Shown piece after piece: positions 62,688 to 64,000 of a stretch of 64,000 bases of DNA. A program made the position numbers and the translations under genes. The DNA lies in contig NZ_LT635549.1 in NCBI RefSeq assembly GCF_900120155.1, positions 496,001 to 560,000 of the forward strand, given 5' to 3'. Under the pieces are notes generated by a model. The model worked only from the letters and a program-made list of their open reading frames with translations. It did no database searches and had not been told where the DNA came from. The first letter of the stretch is position 1. Each line of letters begins with the position of its first letter. This DNA comes from Clostridium sp. Marseille-P3244. Lineage in GTDB: Bacteria > Bacillota > Clostridia > Lachnospirales > Lachnospiraceae.

Positions 62688-63770
62688 TTATTTGCCTGTA
62701 ATGTCACCTGACGAGGCATCCTCGATCAGAGACAGGATCGTGTTGATAGAATCCTGCTGTTTGGAATCACGCATGGAATCGATAAATGTCCCACGATTAT
62801 CGTAAAGATCGTGGACAGCCCGGACAAGAGAATCTTCCGTGAGATTTTCTTCTTCCAGGACCATGCTGAATCCCTGGCGTTCAAAAGAACGGGCATTGAG
62901 GATCTGATCTCCACGGCTGGCGTTGGCCGAGAGCGGGATCAGGAGGTTCGGCTTGCGCAGTGCCAGAAGCTCACAGATCGCGTTTGCTCCCGCGCGGGAG
63001 ATCACAATATCCGAGAGGGCAAAAATATCCCGGAGCTCGTCTTTGACATATTCAAACTGGCAGTAGCCTTTTGTATCCTTTAAAGATTCATCTGTCTTGC
63101 CTTTTCCACAGAGATGAATGATCTGAAAATCTTCCAGGAGTTTCGGAAGACCCTGCCGTACCGCATTGTTTACAATAACAGATCCCAGACTTCCGCCGAT
63201 CACAAGGATGACTGGTTTATCCGCGGTAAACCCGCATAGATCCATTGCGGCGATCTTGTTTCCCGAGAGGAGTTCCTGTCGGATCGGAGAACCCGTGAGT
63301 ATGGCCTTTCCCTTGGGCAGACAGTCCAGCGTCTCAGGGAAATTACAGCATACTTTTACTGCGGAGGGGATCGCGATCTTATTGGCAAGCCCCGGAGTCA
63401 TGTCTGATTCATGGATAATGACAGGGACTTTGCATTTCTTTCCGGCAAGGACGACAGGAACAGAGACAAAACCACCCTTTGAGAAGATCACATCGGGCTT
63501 CAGGTCTTTGATCAGTTTGCGGGCTTCGCTGAAGCCCTTGACAACCCGGAAGGGATCCGTAAAGTTTTTCACGCTGAAGTAACGGCGCAGTTTACCCGAG
63601 GAAATCCCGTGATAAGGGATACCAAACGGTTCTATGAGCTCTTTTTCAATTCCATTGTAAGAGCCAATATACTGTATGTCATAACCCAGCTCCCTGAGTC
63701 CGGGGATCAGAGCGATGTTGGGAGTGACATGTCCGGCGGTGCCGCCGCCGGTCAGGATAATACGTTTCAT
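62688..63770 (-). CDS. murG: Undecaprenyldiphospho-muramoylpentapeptide GlcNAc transferase MurG
   Basis: A 360-residue GT28 glycosyltransferase that adds GlcNAc to lipid I. GGGTAGHVTPNIAL (near the start) and the second domain motif ILVIGGSLGS, then SRAGANAICELLALRKPNLLIPL, are the family hallmarks. The start is set at 63770 by GGAGGTTAAG; a longer frame to 63809 has no support. It acts at the inner face of the membrane. Its neighbours here are not the usual dcw cluster. Confidence 0.95.
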   Translation of the reverse strand: MKRIILTGGGTAGHVTPNIALIPGLRELGYDIQYIGSYNGIEKELIEPFGIPYHGISSGKLRRYFSVKNFTDPFRVVKGFSEARKLIKDLKPDVIFSKGGFVSVPVVLAGKKCKVPVIIHESDMTPGLANKIAIPSAVKVCCNFPETLDCLPKGKAILTGSPIRQELLSGNKIAAMDLCGFTADKPVILVIGGSLGSVIVNNAVRQGLPKLLEDFQIIHLCGKGKTDESLKDTKGYCQFEYVKDELRDIFALSDIVISRAGANAICELLALRKPNLLIPLSANASRGDQILNARSFERQGFSMVLEEENLTEDSLVRAVHDLYDNRGTFIDSMRDSKQQDSINTILSLIEDASSGDITGK

Positions 63771-63929
63771 AAAACTTAACCTCCGGAGATAGAATAGACA
63801 AACTTTCATGCACGTAATGATCCGTATACTGTCGGACAGTACAGCTGTGCATGGCTGAAGTTAATTTCATCTTAACCTTATTTGGTGAAATGTCAAGGAA
63901 AAATATAGGACAGAAAAAGGTGCAGAGAA

Positions 63930-64000
63930 ATGAAAAAACTGAAAAAATTGTCGCTGAAAGAAGAAATTGACAGAGAAACCAGACAGATGGAAAAAGAAAT
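63930..64000 (+). CDS. Start of an unidentified gene, cut by the window end
   Basis: An ATG at 63930 behind AAGG opens 23 charged codons (KKLKKLSLKEEIDRETRQME and on) that reach the window edge without a stop. The lysine- and glutamate-rich start suggests a cytoplasmic N-terminus or coiled coil. Too little to name. Confidence 0.5.
   Translation, partial: MKKLKKLSLKEEIDRETRQMEKE

Overview
The window looks like a chromosomal segment of a gut-type Clostridia, most probably a Lachnospiraceae (Bacillota). The reasons are the order rpmH-rnpA-yidD-yidC-jag-mnmE-mnmG-rsmG-parAB on one side of oriC and dnaA-dnaN-yaaA-recF-gyrB-gyrA on the other, the DUF3881 and DUF4446 genes next to serS, and a tad-type pilus operon with DUF5702 and DUF6382 proteins. 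The genus cannot be fixed from the sequence alone. The right two thirds are AT-leaning core DNA. Roughly 2.3-13 kb is visibly richer in G+C and was probably acquired.

Region 1 (1 to about 22.36 kb) is a decayed genomic island. It holds two fragments of serine recombinases, a dead IS1202/ISNCY-type insertion sequence with a 16-bp target duplication, and a mobile-element backbone (TnpV, RepA_N-type initiator, Cys_rich_VLP protein, RhuM). The cargo is three transport or enzyme blocks, each preceded by its own TetR-family gene: (a) a fused EcfA-EcfA-EcfT protein, an MptD-type S component and two exporter-fold ABC proteins; (b) three methyltransferase genes (two broken), an alpha/beta hydrolase and an ATC-hydrolase-type protein; (c) a second pair of exporter-fold ABC proteins. 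The same palindrome, GTTAG-N6-CTAAC, lies between each TetR gene and the block that follows it (four copies in all), so the three blocks probably form one regulon. A DtxR-type regulator with iron-type ligands and an OmpR-type DNA-binding protein sit at the right edge. My working hypothesis is import and processing of a small metal-binding or thiazoline-like molecule. The island ends inside a ribose-type ABC permease gene, of which only the first 84 or so codons remain.

Region 2 (22.4-27.9 kb) is a small sugar locus (ROK repressor, GH4 6-phospho-glycosidase, ROK kinase, truncated permease), then a Fic-domain gene and tRNA-Arg(CCT).

Region 3 (28-50.6 kb) is the origin region. On the minus strand lie DUF3881, serS, DUF4446, parB, parA, rsmG, mnmG, mnmE, jag, yidC, yidD, rnpA and rpmH. 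The plus strand carries dnaA, dnaN, yaaA, recF, gyrB and gyrA. DnaA boxes flank dnaA on both sides and two perfect parS sites lie just upstream of parA. Between a plus-strand alpha/beta hydrolase gene and rsmG, a 400-bp gap is closed by matching inverted repeats that abut both stop codons and contains a GC-rich, highly foldable segment that looks like a structured RNA.

Region 4 (50.8-60.6 kb) is a BofA-like gene and a tad pilus operon: TadZ, TadA, TadB, a TadC with an Ig-like extracytoplasmic part, Flp pilin, DUF5702, two TadE-like proteins, prepilin peptidase, DUF6382 and a rhomboid protease. One tadE gene carries an in-frame 171-bp insertion bounded by perfect 26-bp inverted repeats. Region 5 (60.6-64 kb) has a soluble histidine kinase, a HIT protein, a sigma-70-like factor, murG and the start of one more gene.
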